A stretch of DNA of 64,000 bases from JAXMHN01 sp964578605 (GCA_964578605.1 CAZODO010000012.1:16485-80484), one strand, 5' to 3'. Positions 42,628 to 51,482 are shown, counted from the stretch's first letter. The notes: generated by a model not told the origin, from the letters alone. A program made the numbers and translations.

Positions 42628-43593
42628 TTAGATCCGGATTAAATTGCGCGCCGCGGCCGCGATCGCCCGGGCCGTCGGGCGGTGCGCCGCCCAAAGATTG
42701 GGGTGGAAGGGGATGGGCGTGTCTTTGGCGTTCAAGCGTTGCGGCGGGGCGTCCAAGAGCGCGAAACCCTCGCTCGCGACCCGCGCGACCACCTCCGCCG
42801 TGACTCCCCCCCAAGGCCATGACTCGCCAACACAGAGCAAGCGCCCCGTTCGGGCGACCGACGCCATGATGGTATCCGTATCGAGCGGCTTCACGGTCCT
42901 GAGGTCGACCACCTCCACTTCCATGCCTTCACTGGTTAATTCTTCGGCCACGGCCAGCCCTTCGTGCACCATGGCGCTATAGGCGACCAGCGTCAGATCC
43001 CGGCCTTCCCGCGCGATCCGCGCTTTGCCGACCGGCATGGCTTCGGTGGGCAAGCCTTCCGCCTTCAAATGGTAATAGAGATATTTGTGCTCACAAAAGA
43101 TGACGGGATCATCGAGAGCCACCGCTGCCAGCAACATGCTGTAAGCGTCTTCGACCGTCGCCGGCGTCATGACAATCAGGCCCGGGTAATGCGCGTAGAC
43201 CGCCTCCATGCTCTGGCTGTGGAACGGGCCGCTGCCCACGGTGCCTCCCGACGGCAGGCGAATCGTGATGGGGCAAGGCACCTGAGTCCGCCAATAAAGG
43301 CTGGCGGCCTGGTTGACAATCTGGTTGAAGCCCGCGGTCGAGAAATCGGCAAATTGCATCTCGATAATCGGGCGCATGCCCTCGATGGCCGCCCCAATCG
43401 CCAGTCCCACCATGGCGTCCTCGCTAATCGGGGCGTCAATGACGCGCCCTGGAAATTCCCTCGCCAGGTTTTTCGTCGCTTTGAATGCGCCTCCAAACAC
43501 GCCGACGTCCTGGCCATAAATGAACACCCGCGGGTCCTGGGCCAAAGCCCGTGCTTGCGCCTCTCGGATCGCTTCAAGGTACGTGATGCTCAT
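42628..43593 (-). CDS. 2-oxoacid dehydrogenase E1 component, beta subunit
   Basis: The 321-residue product has the transketolase-like pyrimidine domain and C-terminal domain of E1-beta. It contains YLEAIREAQARALAQDPRVF, the metal/TPP region ISEDAMVGLAIGAAIEGMRP, QFADFSTAGFNQIVNQAA, RLPSGGTVGSGPFHSQSME and VVDLRTVKPLDTDTI. E1 alpha2-beta2 decarboxylates pyruvate or branched-chain oxoacids and passes the acyl group to E2, encoded next. The ATG at 43593 matches the family start. The gene upstream is a DNA methyltransferase, so the expected E1-alpha gene is missing from its normal place. Confidence 0.93.
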   Translation of the reverse strand: MSITYLEAIREAQARALAQDPRVFIYGQDVGVFGGAFKATKNLAREFPGRVIDAPISEDAMVGLAIGAAIEGMRPIIEMQFADFSTAGFNQIVNQAASLYWRTQVPCPITIRLPSGGTVGSGPFHSQSMEAVYAHYPGLIVMTPATVEDAYSMLLAAVALDDPVIFCEHKYLYYHLKAEGLPTEAMPVGKARIAREGRDLTLVAYSAMVHEGLAVAEELTSEGMEVEVVDLRTVKPLDTDTIMASVARTGRLLCVGESWPWGGVTAEVVARVASEGFALLDAPPQRLNAKDTPIPFHPNLWAAHRPTARAIAAAARNLIRI

Positions 43594-43679
43594 GAATCTT
43601 GCTTGCGGCCGCCTGGCATACACCTGGCCTGCTTGAACGCCCCAAATCCTATCCGGTCAGCCGCTGGACGCGCAAATGT

Positions 43680-44582
43680 TTACTCTTCGGGCTTCCCGGA
43701 CCCGCCCAGGTCGAACAGCGTTTGGCCGTTGCCGGCCGAAGCCGAAACCCGGCGGTGAACCGGCCCCGAGTTCGGCAATGCCGGCGCATTCAAAGCCACG
43801 CGCGCCACTTCCATATATTCGGGGTCAATCTCAAACCCGACAAAGCGTCGAACGCGGCACTGTTTGGCGGCGACCCCGGAATGGCCAATCCCCAGAAAAG
43901 GGTCAAGAACCACCAGGTCTGGCACGTGCCCATGGATCTTGATGCAATTCGCCGCCAGAGCCGTCGGGAAGGTCGCCGGATGCGGCCGGTCTTTCGCCCG
44001 GTGCTTGATCGTCTCGTAGGGAACGAACCAGGTATTCCCACGACACCGCAAGTCCCGCCCCTTCGTGTGTCCCCAGCGCGCAATATTGGACTTGTCTGAA
44101 TAGGGGACCCCCAACGCCAGCCGATCCAACTCCACGTCCCCATCCATGGTCAGGTGGAACACGTATTCGTGGCAATCGTTCACAAACCGCCGGGACTGGA
44201 TGGGTTTGAAATGCCCGGCCGTGACCTGTTCACCCGCCCGCGTCTCGACGGTGATCGATTTGATCCAGTGAAACGTGTTCTGCAGCACGAACAGCTTGCT
44301 CAAGACGATAATCAGCTCGTGCGGGAGCAGCGGGTTGGCAGGGCACGCTCCCAGGTTCAAAAAGAACGATCCCTTGTCCTTAAGCACCCGCTTGACTTCC
44401 CCGGCCCACTCCAGCGACCAGGCGAGATATTCCGAACTCGAGCGCGTATCGTCGTACTTACTGTACTTAATCCCGAGGTTGTAGGGCGGCGACGTCACCA
44501 CCACATCCACCGATTTCTCCGGCAACTCGCGCATCTCCTTGATGCAATCGCCTGTCTTTAGGATCAGCTCCGTTTCCTGCAT
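43680..44582 (-). CDS. Orphan DNA methyltransferase, beta class (N4-cytosine or N6-adenine)
   Basis: The 300-residue product has the catalytic motif TSPPYN (residues 30-35) before the AdoMet motif DPFLGIGHSG (about 235-245), the order of beta-class amino-methyltransferases. SPPY rather than DPPY favours N4-cytosine, but this is not decisive. The central part (FVNDCHEYVFHL, RDLRCRGNTWFVPYETI) should include target recognition. No restriction endonuclease gene is adjacent, so it is a solitary enzyme, possibly epigenetic. It starts with ATG at 44582. Two perfect palindromes sharing ACATGTT-type halves lie 115-160 bp upstream. Confidence 0.92.
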   Translation of the reverse strand: MQETELILKTGDCIKEMRELPEKSVDVVVTSPPYNLGIKYSKYDDTRSSSEYLAWSLEWAGEVKRVLKDKGSFFLNLGACPANPLLPHELIIVLSKLFVLQNTFHWIKSITVETRAGEQVTAGHFKPIQSRRFVNDCHEYVFHLTMDGDVELDRLALGVPYSDKSNIARWGHTKGRDLRCRGNTWFVPYETIKHRAKDRPHPATFPTALAANCIKIHGHVPDLVVLDPFLGIGHSGVAAKQCRVRRFVGFEIDPEYMEVARVALNAPALPNSGPVHRRVSASAGNGQTLFDLGGSGKPEE

Positions 44583-45136
44583 GGCGGGAGAAAGTCGCGA
44601 TTCGCACCTTGCCGGTCAACTCGTTATTGACGGGAAGAGTTGCCGATTTCTGAGGCAGGGATGGCGCGTGTGAGGGCCTCGAACCTGTAATACAAATGTT
44701 ATAACATGCGTGCAAAAACGGCCCTCTGAAACATGTAACATGTTGTTCCTAAGCCTCTTAAAAATGGTGACAATTTGGCGACATTCTTCGGTTTCCTCCC
44801 CGCATCCCGCATGCGATCCCGTCCGTCCAGCCTATGACAGACGGTGCGTATGGAAGTGAATTGGACCAGTTCGCGGGGCGGTACCCCGGGCTGACGAGTC
44901 CTGGCGCCTATGGCGCGGTCAATCGGAACCCTCTGCGGGATCGAGAATGCTGGCTCCTTCATGATGGGAATTGCGCCAAAAGACATCTGTCCGAAGAAAT
45001 CCGTCATGCACCCCTTGGAGCGCGGTTTTGTGAGCGGCTTTGCTTTGGCCATGAGAAGTGCTTCCCGTGAGGCCGATTGGTGTCTGGCGCTCCGCGGAGG
45101 TTGCAAAACGGACGGGATTCGTATCAAATCAGCCGT
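44583..45136. other. Intergenic region between methyltransferase and Gfo/Idh genes
   Basis: This 554-bp divergent gap carries two palindromes near 44.7 kb and otherwise no gene I can support. A minus-strand frame from an ATG at 45050-45052 begins MAKAKPLTK, like many HU proteins, with a purine-rich site 8 nt before it. It loses all similarity at once, so it is at most a relic. Confidence 0.45.
44696..44744. promoter_or_regulatory. Paired palindromes upstream of the DNA methyltransferase gene
   Basis: ATGTTATAACAT (44696-44707) is a perfect 12-bp palindrome. AACATGTAACATGTT (44730-44744) is a perfect 7-1-7 palindrome made of the same ACAT/ATGT half-sites. Their centres are about 36 bp apart. 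On the minus strand TTGCAC and TATTAC, 17 bp apart, overlap the first palindrome. They look like operators for a dimeric regulator. Confidence 0.5.
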
Positions 45137-46507
45137 ATGAAATCCGTTATTTCGAACTCCGAAGCCAAAGGAACCTCACGCCGCCAATTCCTCGCCCAAA
45201 CTGGAGCTGTTATTGCAGGAACCGCGCTGGTCGGAAGCGCGGGAACCCATGTGCACGCCCAAGGAACCGACACCATCCAGCTTGCGCTGATCGGTTGTGG
45301 TGGACGCGGCAGTGGCGCGGTCGCCAACGCAATGGAAGCCTCGGGTGGGCCGGTCAAGTTGATCGCCATGGCGGACCTGTTCCGGGACCGGTTGGCCAGC
45401 TCGCACAAGGTCCTGCAGCAGAACTTTGGCCCGCGGGTCGATGTGCCCCGAGACCGGCAGTTTGTTGGCTTTGACGCCTTCAAACGAGCCATTGACTGCT
45501 TGCGACCCGGGTCGGGCGACATCGCCATGCTCACGGGCTACGCCGGGTTCCGGCCGGTGCAACTGGAGTACGCCGTGCAGAAAGGGGTGAACGTTTTCAT
45601 GGAAAAATCGTTCGCTTCTGATCCCCCTGGAGTTCGGCGGCTTATCAAAGCGGGCAAGGAAGGCGAAAAGAAAGGGCTGAAGATCGCTGCCGGCCTGATG
45701 TGCCGCCATTCCCGCAATCGCCAGGAACTGATGAACCGCATTCGGGACGGCGAACTGGGCGATATCCACCTGATCCGCGCCTACCGGATGGAGGCGAGCG
45801 GGCCGTTGCCGCCTCGGCCGGCGCAGATTCCGGATCTCGAATGGCAGCTTCGCAACTTCACGAAGTTCCTTTGGGTTTCGGGCGGGCTTTTTGCCGAGAT
45901 GGATATTCACCAGATTGACGAGCTATGCTGGATCAAAGAGGCCTGGCCCGTCACGGCTCATGGCATCGGGGGACGGGTGGCCAACAGCAATGATTGCAGC
46001 CAGAACCTCGATTCGTTCTCGGCGGAATGGACCTTTGCCGATGGCGCCAAAGCGTACGATGTCGTCCGTTATATCCCGAAATGTCACCCGGACTTCGCGA
46101 CCTACATCCATGGGACAAAGCGGGCCGCGCAGTTCTCGGGCAACATCCACGCCGGGACGGTCCGGATTTACAAAGACCAGCGCGTTTCCCGCGACAACAT
46201 CCTTTGGGAGGCTCCAAAGGAAGAGCTGACTTCATGGCAAGTTCAGTGGAACGATTTCCTCGACGCCATCCGCCGCGATCAACCCTTGAACCAGGCTGAG
46301 CGCGCCGGGCTCGCCAACCTGGCTGACATCATGGGCCGCGCCGCGATCCATATGGGCCGAATCATCACCTTTGAGGAGGCGATGGCTTCGAACTTCCAGT
46401 TCTTCCCTGAACTGGACAATCTCACGTTCGACTCTCCGCCCCCCATTCACGCGGATTCTGCCGGATGCTATCCCGTGCCGATCCCTGGGGAATGGGTGGA
46501 GATTTAA
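45137..46507 (+). CDS. Tat-exported Gfo/Idh/MocA-family oxidoreductase
   Basis: The 456-residue product has a twin-arginine signal (SRRQFLAQTGAVIAGTALVG), a Rossmann nucleotide-binding start (IQLALIGCGGRGSGAV) and the family catalytic Lys block. The last reads VFMEKSFASDPPG, with Ser instead of the usual Pro after EK. A C-terminal beta-sheet substrate domain follows, with GLFAEMDIHQIDELCWI. Such exported proteins are abundant in Verrucomicrobia; some oxidise or isomerise sugars or 3-keto glycosides with a tightly bound NAD(P). ATG at 45137 starts the Tat signal. The gene leads a plus-strand pair with the HAD phosphatase gene 67 bp downstream. Confidence 0.92.
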   Translation: MKSVISNSEAKGTSRRQFLAQTGAVIAGTALVGSAGTHVHAQGTDTIQLALIGCGGRGSGAVANAMEASGGPVKLIAMADLFRDRLASSHKVLQQNFGPRVDVPRDRQFVGFDAFKRAIDCLRPGSGDIAMLTGYAGFRPVQLEYAVQKGVNVFMEKSFASDPPGVRRLIKAGKEGEKKGLKIAAGLMCRHSRNRQELMNRIRDGELGDIHLIRAYRMEASGPLPPRPAQIPDLEWQLRNFTKFLWVSGGLFAEMDIHQIDELCWIKEAWPVTAHGIGGRVANSNDCSQNLDSFSAEWTFADGAKAYDVVRYIPKCHPDFATYIHGTKRAAQFSGNIHAGTVRIYKDQRVSRDNILWEAPKEELTSWQVQWNDFLDAIRRDQPLNQAERAGLANLADIMGRAAIHMGRIITFEEAMASNFQFFPELDNLTFDSPPPIHADSAGCYPVPIPGEWVEI

Positions 46508-46574
46508 GGCTGGCCCTTGCGCCAATGTCTCGGGGATGCGGGCCTCGAAGGGCCGGCTCGCATCCTTACCGCCT

Positions 46575-47258
46575 ATGAGAAGGGGAGGCTTCAAAGCCAT
46601 TATCTTCGATATGGACGGCGTGATCGTCGATAGCGAACCCGTCCATGAACAAGCGTTCCGCGATGTGTTCCGGGAGATGGGGTATGGCGAAACGCACGGG
46701 ATCGATTTCCCACGTTACTACGGGCGGTCCGATCGGGCGCTCTGGGTCGATTTCATCGAAAGGCACCAGCCGCCCTGGTCTTTGGAAGAACTGACCGAGT
46801 GGAAGCAGCGCCGCTTTCTCGAGATGATCCGGCGCGACCAACCGATCTTCCATGGGCTGCCGGAGCTTTTGGAGAAGCTCGCGCCCCGCTACAGGATGGC
46901 GGTGGCCTCAGGTTCCCTGCACCCCGTGATCGATGAAGTGCTGGCCATGCGCGACCTGCGCCGCTTCTTCCCGGTCGTGGTCAGCATCCAGGATGTGCCC
47001 CGAGGCAAGCCCAAGCCCGACGTCTTCCTGCGCGCTGCCGACCTGCTCGAGGTTGCGCCGGGGGATTGCTGTGTGGTGGAAGACTCGGCGGCGGGCGTGG
47101 AGGCGGCCTTGGCGGCGGGAATGGCCGTCATTGCCATCACGAACTCCCTCAGCGCCGAGAAATTAGCCCGCGCGACTCGGGTTGTGAGCACTTACGACGA
47201 GATTGCGGGGCGTTTGCTTTCTACCGAGCCCGCTGCGCGCCAGGCAGGTGTGCTTTAA
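46575..47258 (+). CDS. HAD-superfamily hydrolase (beta-phosphoglucomutase/phosphatase-like)
   Basis: The 227-residue product has the subfamily IA motifs: FDMDGVIVDSEP with the nucleophile and acid/base aspartates, the VASGS motif II, Lys in RGKPKPDVFLRA and VEDSAAGVEAA as motif III. A helical cap lies between motifs I and II. It is a cytoplasmic sugar-phosphate phosphatase or phosphoglucomutase; the substrate is undetermined. It follows the Gfo/Idh gene on the same strand. Its last 38 bp overlap the 3' end of the convergent threonine aldolase gene. Confidence 0.92.
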   Translation: MRRGGFKAIIFDMDGVIVDSEPVHEQAFRDVFREMGYGETHGIDFPRYYGRSDRALWVDFIERHQPPWSLEELTEWKQRRFLEMIRRDQPIFHGLPELLEKLAPRYRMAVASGSLHPVIDEVLAMRDLRRFFPVVVSIQDVPRGKPKPDVFLRAADLLEVAPGDCCVVEDSAAGVEAALAAGMAVIAITNSLSAEKLARATRVVSTYDEIAGRLLSTEPAARQAGVL

Positions 47259-48285
47259 AATCCGCCACGAACTGGTGCACATCGTCTTCCGTGGTATCCC
47301 AGGAACTCATCAGCCGGCAACCGCCCTGGCCAATAAACGAGTAGAACCGCCACCCCAGGTTTCGCATCGCCTCCGCGGTTTCCTGCGGCATCTGAACGAA
47401 GACCGAGTTCGCCTGGCAAGGAAACATCGGTTTCACACCGGGCAATCCGCTAATCTCCGAATGAAGGAGTTGCGCCATGCGGTTGGCATGGCGTGCGCGA
47501 TTGAGCCAAGCCCCATCCTGGAGCATGCCGACCCACGGCGCCGCCAGAAATCGCATTTTCGAGGCCAATTGCCCCGCTTGCTTGCAGCGGTAATCGAATT
47601 CGTCCGCCAATTCCAGGTCGAAGAATACCACCGCGTCGCCCACCGGTGTCCCATTCTTCGTGCCGCCAAAACAAAGCACGTCCACGCCCGCTTCCCACGT
47701 GATCTGCCGCGGAGCGACCCCGAGGGACGCGACGGCGTTGGCGAAACGCGCCCCGTCCATGTGCACCTTCAAGCCAAGCTGTTTGGCGGCATTGCCAATC
47801 GCCTTGACTTCATCCGGTGTGTAAACGGTGCCCAGTTCGGTCGCCTGGGTGATGCTTACCGCCCGCGGTTTCGGGTAATGAATATCGGTGCGGCGCTTGA
47901 CCATGCGCTCGATCGTGTCCGGATCAATCTTTCCGTTGGGACCGTTCACCAGAAGCAACTTGGTTCCGTTCGAGAAGAATTCGGGGGCGCCGCATTCGTC
48001 GGTTTCGACATGGGCAATCTCGTGGCAAAGAATGCTGTGATACGACTGGCAGAGCGAAGCCAGGGACAGGGAATTGGCTGCGGTGCCGTTAAAGACGAAG
48101 AAAACTTCGCACGGGGTTTCGAACACGTCGCGGATCAGGTCCGAAGCCATTTTGGTCCACGCGTCATCCCCGTATCCCACCGCGTGCCCCGAGTTGGCCT
48201 CCGAGAGGGAGGCCCAGGCTTCCGGGCAGATTCCAGCGTTGTTATCGCTGGCAAATTGGCGGCGTGAATCGATCGATTTGTTCAT
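47221..48285 (-). CDS. Low-specificity threonine aldolase-type PLP enzyme
   Basis: The 354-residue product is of fold-type I and beta-eliminating lyase type. It has FASDNNAGICPEAW near the start, FVFNGTAANSLSL for phosphate binding, LKVHMDGARFANA, and the PLP lysine in VLCFGGTKNGTPVGDAVV. It should cleave threonine or related beta-hydroxy amino acids to glycine and aldehyde. ATG at 48285 was chosen since upstream in-frame sequence is inside the lgt end region and not conserved. It follows lgt by 38 bp on the same strand. Confidence 0.92.
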   Translation of the reverse strand: MNKSIDSRRQFASDNNAGICPEAWASLSEANSGHAVGYGDDAWTKMASDLIRDVFETPCEVFFVFNGTAANSLSLASLCQSYHSILCHEIAHVETDECGAPEFFSNGTKLLLVNGPNGKIDPDTIERMVKRRTDIHYPKPRAVSITQATELGTVYTPDEVKAIGNAAKQLGLKVHMDGARFANAVASLGVAPRQITWEAGVDVLCFGGTKNGTPVGDAVVFFDLELADEFDYRCKQAGQLASKMRFLAAPWVGMLQDGAWLNRARHANRMAQLLHSEISGLPGVKPMFPCQANSVFVQMPQETAEAMRNLGWRFYSFIGQGGCRLMSSWDTTEDDVHQFVADFKAHLPGAQRAR

Positions 48286-48323
48286 ATTCTCGGCAGGCAG
48301 CCTCGTCAGGAAATCCCCCAAGG

Positions 48324-49142
48324 TCAAGCTTCTCGCTCCCCCGGCCGCGCAGGCCGGTTCCGAAGCGCGCGCCACATCAGGACTGCCCCGGCCACAATAA
48401 ACGGCACGCTCAGCCATTGCCCAACATGCCAAAACGTGGGCTGCTCGTAAGCGGCTTGTTCCTCTTTGTAAAACTCAATGAGGAACCGCGCCGTGAACAC
48501 ACTCACCAGGAAGATTCCCAGCAAAAGCCCGCGCGGCGTTTCGCTTCGCCATCGTCGATACGCCCACTGCAGGCCGCAAAAAATCAACGCGTAAGCGATG
48601 GACTCGTACAGCTGGGCCGGGTGCCGCGGCACGGAATCCACCCGCTGGAACACAAAAGCCCAAGGAACATCCGTCGGGCGCCCCAGGATCTCCGAGTTGA
48701 ACAGGTTCCCGATCCGGATCAGGCTCGCCCCCAGCGCGGTCGGAATGGCAATCCGATCCAAAAGCCAGAGGCAGGATTGGTCCGGGTGTTTCCGCGCGTA
48801 CAGGTAAAGGGCGATCAGCACCCCGGCCGCCCCGCCATGGCTGGCTAGCCCGCCCTCCCATATCTTGAAAATCTCCACCGGGTGACTCAGGTAATAGGCA
48901 GGCTCGTAAAGAAGACAATGCCCCAGCCTCGCGCCCACGATCGTTCCCACGACAAGGTGGCTTAACAGGCTGCCCAGGCTGTCTTCGTTCTTCCCTTCCA
49001 CCCTGAACTGCCAGGCGACAATGCTATAGCCGATCCAGAAGAGCAGCGCGAAAAGAAGCCCATACCAGCGGATTTCGACCGGCCCGAGTTGCACCAATTC
49101 CGGCCGGACATTCCACTGGACAACGGCAATGAAAGACTCCAT
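48324..49142 (-). CDS. lgt: Prolipoprotein diacylglyceryl transferase
   Basis: The 272-residue polytopic protein transfers diacylglycerol from phosphatidylglycerol to the lipobox Cys of prolipoproteins. It has IRWYGLLFALLFWIGYSIV near the start, VVGTIVGARLGHCLLYEP, IWEGGLASHGGAAGV, the signature IRIGNLFNSEILGRPTD and RHPAQLYESI. About seven membrane segments are present. The ATG at 49142 (MESFIAVVQW) fits the family. Adjacent minus-strand genes are GAF protein upstream and threonine aldolase downstream, both with short gaps. Confidence 0.96.
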   Translation of the reverse strand: MESFIAVVQWNVRPELVQLGPVEIRWYGLLFALLFWIGYSIVAWQFRVEGKNEDSLGSLLSHLVVGTIVGARLGHCLLYEPAYYLSHPVEIFKIWEGGLASHGGAAGVLIALYLYARKHPDQSCLWLLDRIAIPTALGASLIRIGNLFNSEILGRPTDVPWAFVFQRVDSVPRHPAQLYESIAYALIFCGLQWAYRRWRSETPRGLLLGIFLVSVFTARFLIEFYKEEQAAYEQPTFWHVGQWLSVPFIVAGAVLMWRALRNRPARPGEREA

Positions 49143-49229
49143 TCCCAGCAAATCTGACCGACCCCAGGGCAATTGCCGAGTGCATTCTACGCGCGCTCCG
49201 GCAACCCACAGGCGCAACAGGCTCGCGAG

Positions 49230-49907
49230 TCAGGCGAAGAATTGGGTGCTGCAGGCAGGGCAGATGCCATGGGTGAAGTCGGCCCCCGCCTCCTTCTCCA
49301 GATACTCGGTCAGCTCGTTCCAGTACCCTGCATCGTCGCGCACGCGTTTGCAATAAGCGCAAATGGGCAGCAGGCGCTTCAATTTCGTGATGTCCGAGAG
49401 CGCACCGGCCAGTTCGGCGGAAACGCGCCGCAGTTCCATCAGTTCAACCACTTGCCGCGCCAGGGCCTGCAACGCTTTCCGCTCGCTTCCGCCCAATTCG
49501 CGCGGTTGCTGGTCAACCACGCAGAGTGCGCCCACCGCATAGCCGCCGGGCGTCACGAGTGGCATCCCGGCGTAGAACCGGATAAAAGGGGCGGCGTTCG
49601 TGAGGGGGCCGTTGGCAAAGCGGTCGTCTTTGAGCGCGTCAGGCACGACGAGCATCTCCTGGCCAAGGATCGTGTGGGCGCAGAAAGCGACATCGCGGCT
49701 GGTCTGGTCCGCATCGACCCCGATCCGCGATTTGAACCATTGGCGGGCTTCATCGATGAAAGACAGGAACGCGATGGGCGCTTGGCAAATGAAACGCGCC
49801 AGTTCGGTGATGTCGTCGTAGGCGCGTTCGGGCGCGGTATCCAGAATCCGGTATCGTTCCAGGGCCTTGAGGCGTTTGGCCTCGTCTGCCGGTCGCGGTG
49901 CTTTCAT
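49230..49907 (-). CDS. GAF-domain protein with C-terminal Cys4 motif
   Basis: The 225-residue product has an N-terminal GAF domain of the common sensor-kinase-associated type. It begins RLKALERYRILDTAPERAYD, then FICQAPIAFLSFIDEARQWF, SRDVAFCAHTIL and GYAVGALCVVD. A short coiled coil follows, and then a C-terminal segment KLLPICAYCKRVRDDAGYW ... HGICPACSTQFF with two CxxC pairs. That tail is a recurrent module at the end of bacterial signalling proteins and may bind zinc. No kinase, cyclase or receiver domain is present, so the output is unknown. It faces array D across a 706-bp gap. Confidence 0.88.
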   Translation of the reverse strand: MKAPRPADEAKRLKALERYRILDTAPERAYDDITELARFICQAPIAFLSFIDEARQWFKSRIGVDADQTSRDVAFCAHTILGQEMLVVPDALKDDRFANGPLTNAAPFIRFYAGMPLVTPGGYAVGALCVVDQQPRELGGSERKALQALARQVVELMELRRVSAELAGALSDITKLKRLLPICAYCKRVRDDAGYWNELTEYLEKEAGADFTHGICPACSTQFFA

Positions 49908-50108
49908 CGGGTGGGTCGTTGCGGTTTGGGCCAGTGCAAACTAGGTGCGTCGAGATAACTTCAACATCGCCTGCAAGAAAGGTATGGAAAACCTTTTCGG
50001 AGGTAAAGCGGCGCTTTTGACGAGGAGGGGCAATCCGGCCTGGGGATGCGGGGGATAGGGCACCGCACGATCCGGGATGCTCCTGGAGTTCGTGCGTCCT
50101 GCATACGA

Positions 50109-50207
50109 TATGGACACAGGATACACTCAGGATACACACATGTCAAACGCATGTTCACATGGGGTTAGCATGTGTTTAACGTGCGTTTAGCGTGCGTTTA
50201 GACCAGG
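50109..50207. repeat. Array D: phased 11-bp palindromic repeat, class II
   Basis: Nine contiguous 11-bp units are visible. On the left are TATGGACACAG, GATACACTCAG, GATACACACAT, GTCAAACGCAT and GTTCACATGGG. On the right are GTTAGCATGTG, TTTAACGTGCG, TTTAGCGTGCG and TTTAGACCAGG. In reverse complement the right units read GCTAAACGCAC-type words, matching the left arm; the centre is near 50161. The array lies in the 706-bp gap between the divergent GAF and TPR-MshEN genes. I see no gene in that gap. Confidence 0.82.
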
Positions 50208-50613
50208 AGGAGAGCCGTTCGGTAACGGTGCCAAAACGGAAACGCTGCGCTCGCCCGACATGCCTGTCCTTCCCTGGTTCGAATGCGTGTCCAAACCCGT
50301 AAAGCAGCCGCTGACACCTGCCTTCTTTGGCTAACAGGCGCCGACCCGGTTCCGCCCGGCTGGAATCCTCAATTCTGCGTCAGAACGGCCTCCCGCTTGG
50401 CCCCTCTTCCCGCTGGTCCGGAACGGCACAGAATGCCTCGTTTCAAGACAACCCAGGGCAGGGGATGGCGGGGGTGTTCCCAGACAATTCAGGGAGAAAG
50501 GGATTGCAGACCCACCCGGAAGGCGCGCAAGCGGCCGTTCAGCAGACTTGGCCTGCAACGTGCATCTGGGTGGCGGACATGTCTGAAAAAGGTCGGTCTC
50601 GCGGTTACGGAAG

Positions 50614-51480
50614 ATGACGAGCGAACTAGTCATGCCGGTTGCTTTGACCTCGAATGAGGCGGCGCAACTCACCCAGACAATCGAGATGTTTGAGGTGATA
50701 ACCCAGTCCCAGCCGCTGGATTACCAATCGCTCGAGATCCTGAAGGAGGCGTACACCAAACTCGGCAAGCCTGCGGAAGCCGTTCGCACGTCCAAACGCA
50801 TCGCCGAGGCTTACCTGTCGCTGGGCCAACTCTCTTCGGCGATTCTGGAGTACGAAGGCATCCTCCAGCGCTCGCCCGACGATCCGGACGTCCAAAGAGC
50901 CCTGGAGGAGATTGAAAGCAAAGCCAGCAACCTGGCCGCCCCGGCGCCCAGCATCGAAGGGGAGGATTCCACGCCGGCGTCGCCCGCGCCAAGGCCTCGG
51001 CTCATGCAGAAACGGGTCCAACTCGGCCCGGTGGACGATGGCCGCCAGCAATTCCAGAGGGTGTTCGTGGACGGCAAGTTTGTGGGGCAAAGGGAGTTCG
51101 ACCGGCATTGGCCAGCGGTCGATCCAGATGACTCTCCTGAGCACGCCGTGGAACCGTTCATCCAGGTGCTTGCCCAAAACCAACTCGTCCCGATCGAAAG
51201 GTCGATCCGGCTGCTGATGGACAAGTCGCGGCTCTGTTTCCTCCCCCTGGAGCGCTACGAAGTGGATGTGGACCTCGCCCGAGGCTTCCCCCGGGAGGTT
51301 TGCCTCCGGTGGTGCGTGCTCCCGTTCGACCGGATGAGCAAATCCTTGCTCGTCGCAACAGCCAACCCGTTCAACAAAGCGGTGGCTCAGGAACTGGAGG
51401 CGGTCGTCCGCTGCCGGTTTCTCTGGTACTTGGCCGACCCGGGTGAACTGCTGAAAATGTTGCGCAAGGTCTTCCGCTGA
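50614..51480 (+). CDS. TPR-MshEN (GspE N-terminal) protein, pilus assembly partner
   Basis: The 288-residue product has an N-terminal tetratricopeptide-like helical region (about 10-100: YQSLEILKEAYTKLGKPAEA and SAILEYEGILQRSPDDPDVQ). A Pro/Ala linker is followed by a C-terminal MshEN/GspE-N-like domain (about 190-288: CFLPLERYEVDVDLARGF and SLLVATANPFNKAVAQELE). This domain usually sits on the ATPase itself and can bind cyclic di-GMP or membrane-protein partners. The stop is 2 bp from the pilB start, so the proteins are made together. ATG at 50614 or 50632 could be used; a GGAAG lies just before the first. Confidence 0.82.
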   Translation: MTSELVMPVALTSNEAAQLTQTIEMFEVITQSQPLDYQSLEILKEAYTKLGKPAEAVRTSKRIAEAYLSLGQLSSAILEYEGILQRSPDDPDVQRALEEIESKASNLAAPAPSIEGEDSTPASPAPRPRLMQKRVQLGPVDDGRQQFQRVFVDGKFVGQREFDRHWPAVDPDDSPEHAVEPFIQVLAQNQLVPIERSIRLLMDKSRLCFLPLERYEVDVDLARGFPREVCLRWCVLPFDRMSKSLLVATANPFNKAVAQELEAVVRCRFLWYLADPGELLKMLRKVFR

Positions 51481-51482
51481 TT

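Noticed and set aside
44699..45052. Minus-strand frame beginning MAKAKPLTK, like an HU DNA-binding protein
   Set aside because: Only nine residues match the usual HU start; the rest has none of the HU beta-arm or core sequence, so it is chance or an unrecognisable relic.
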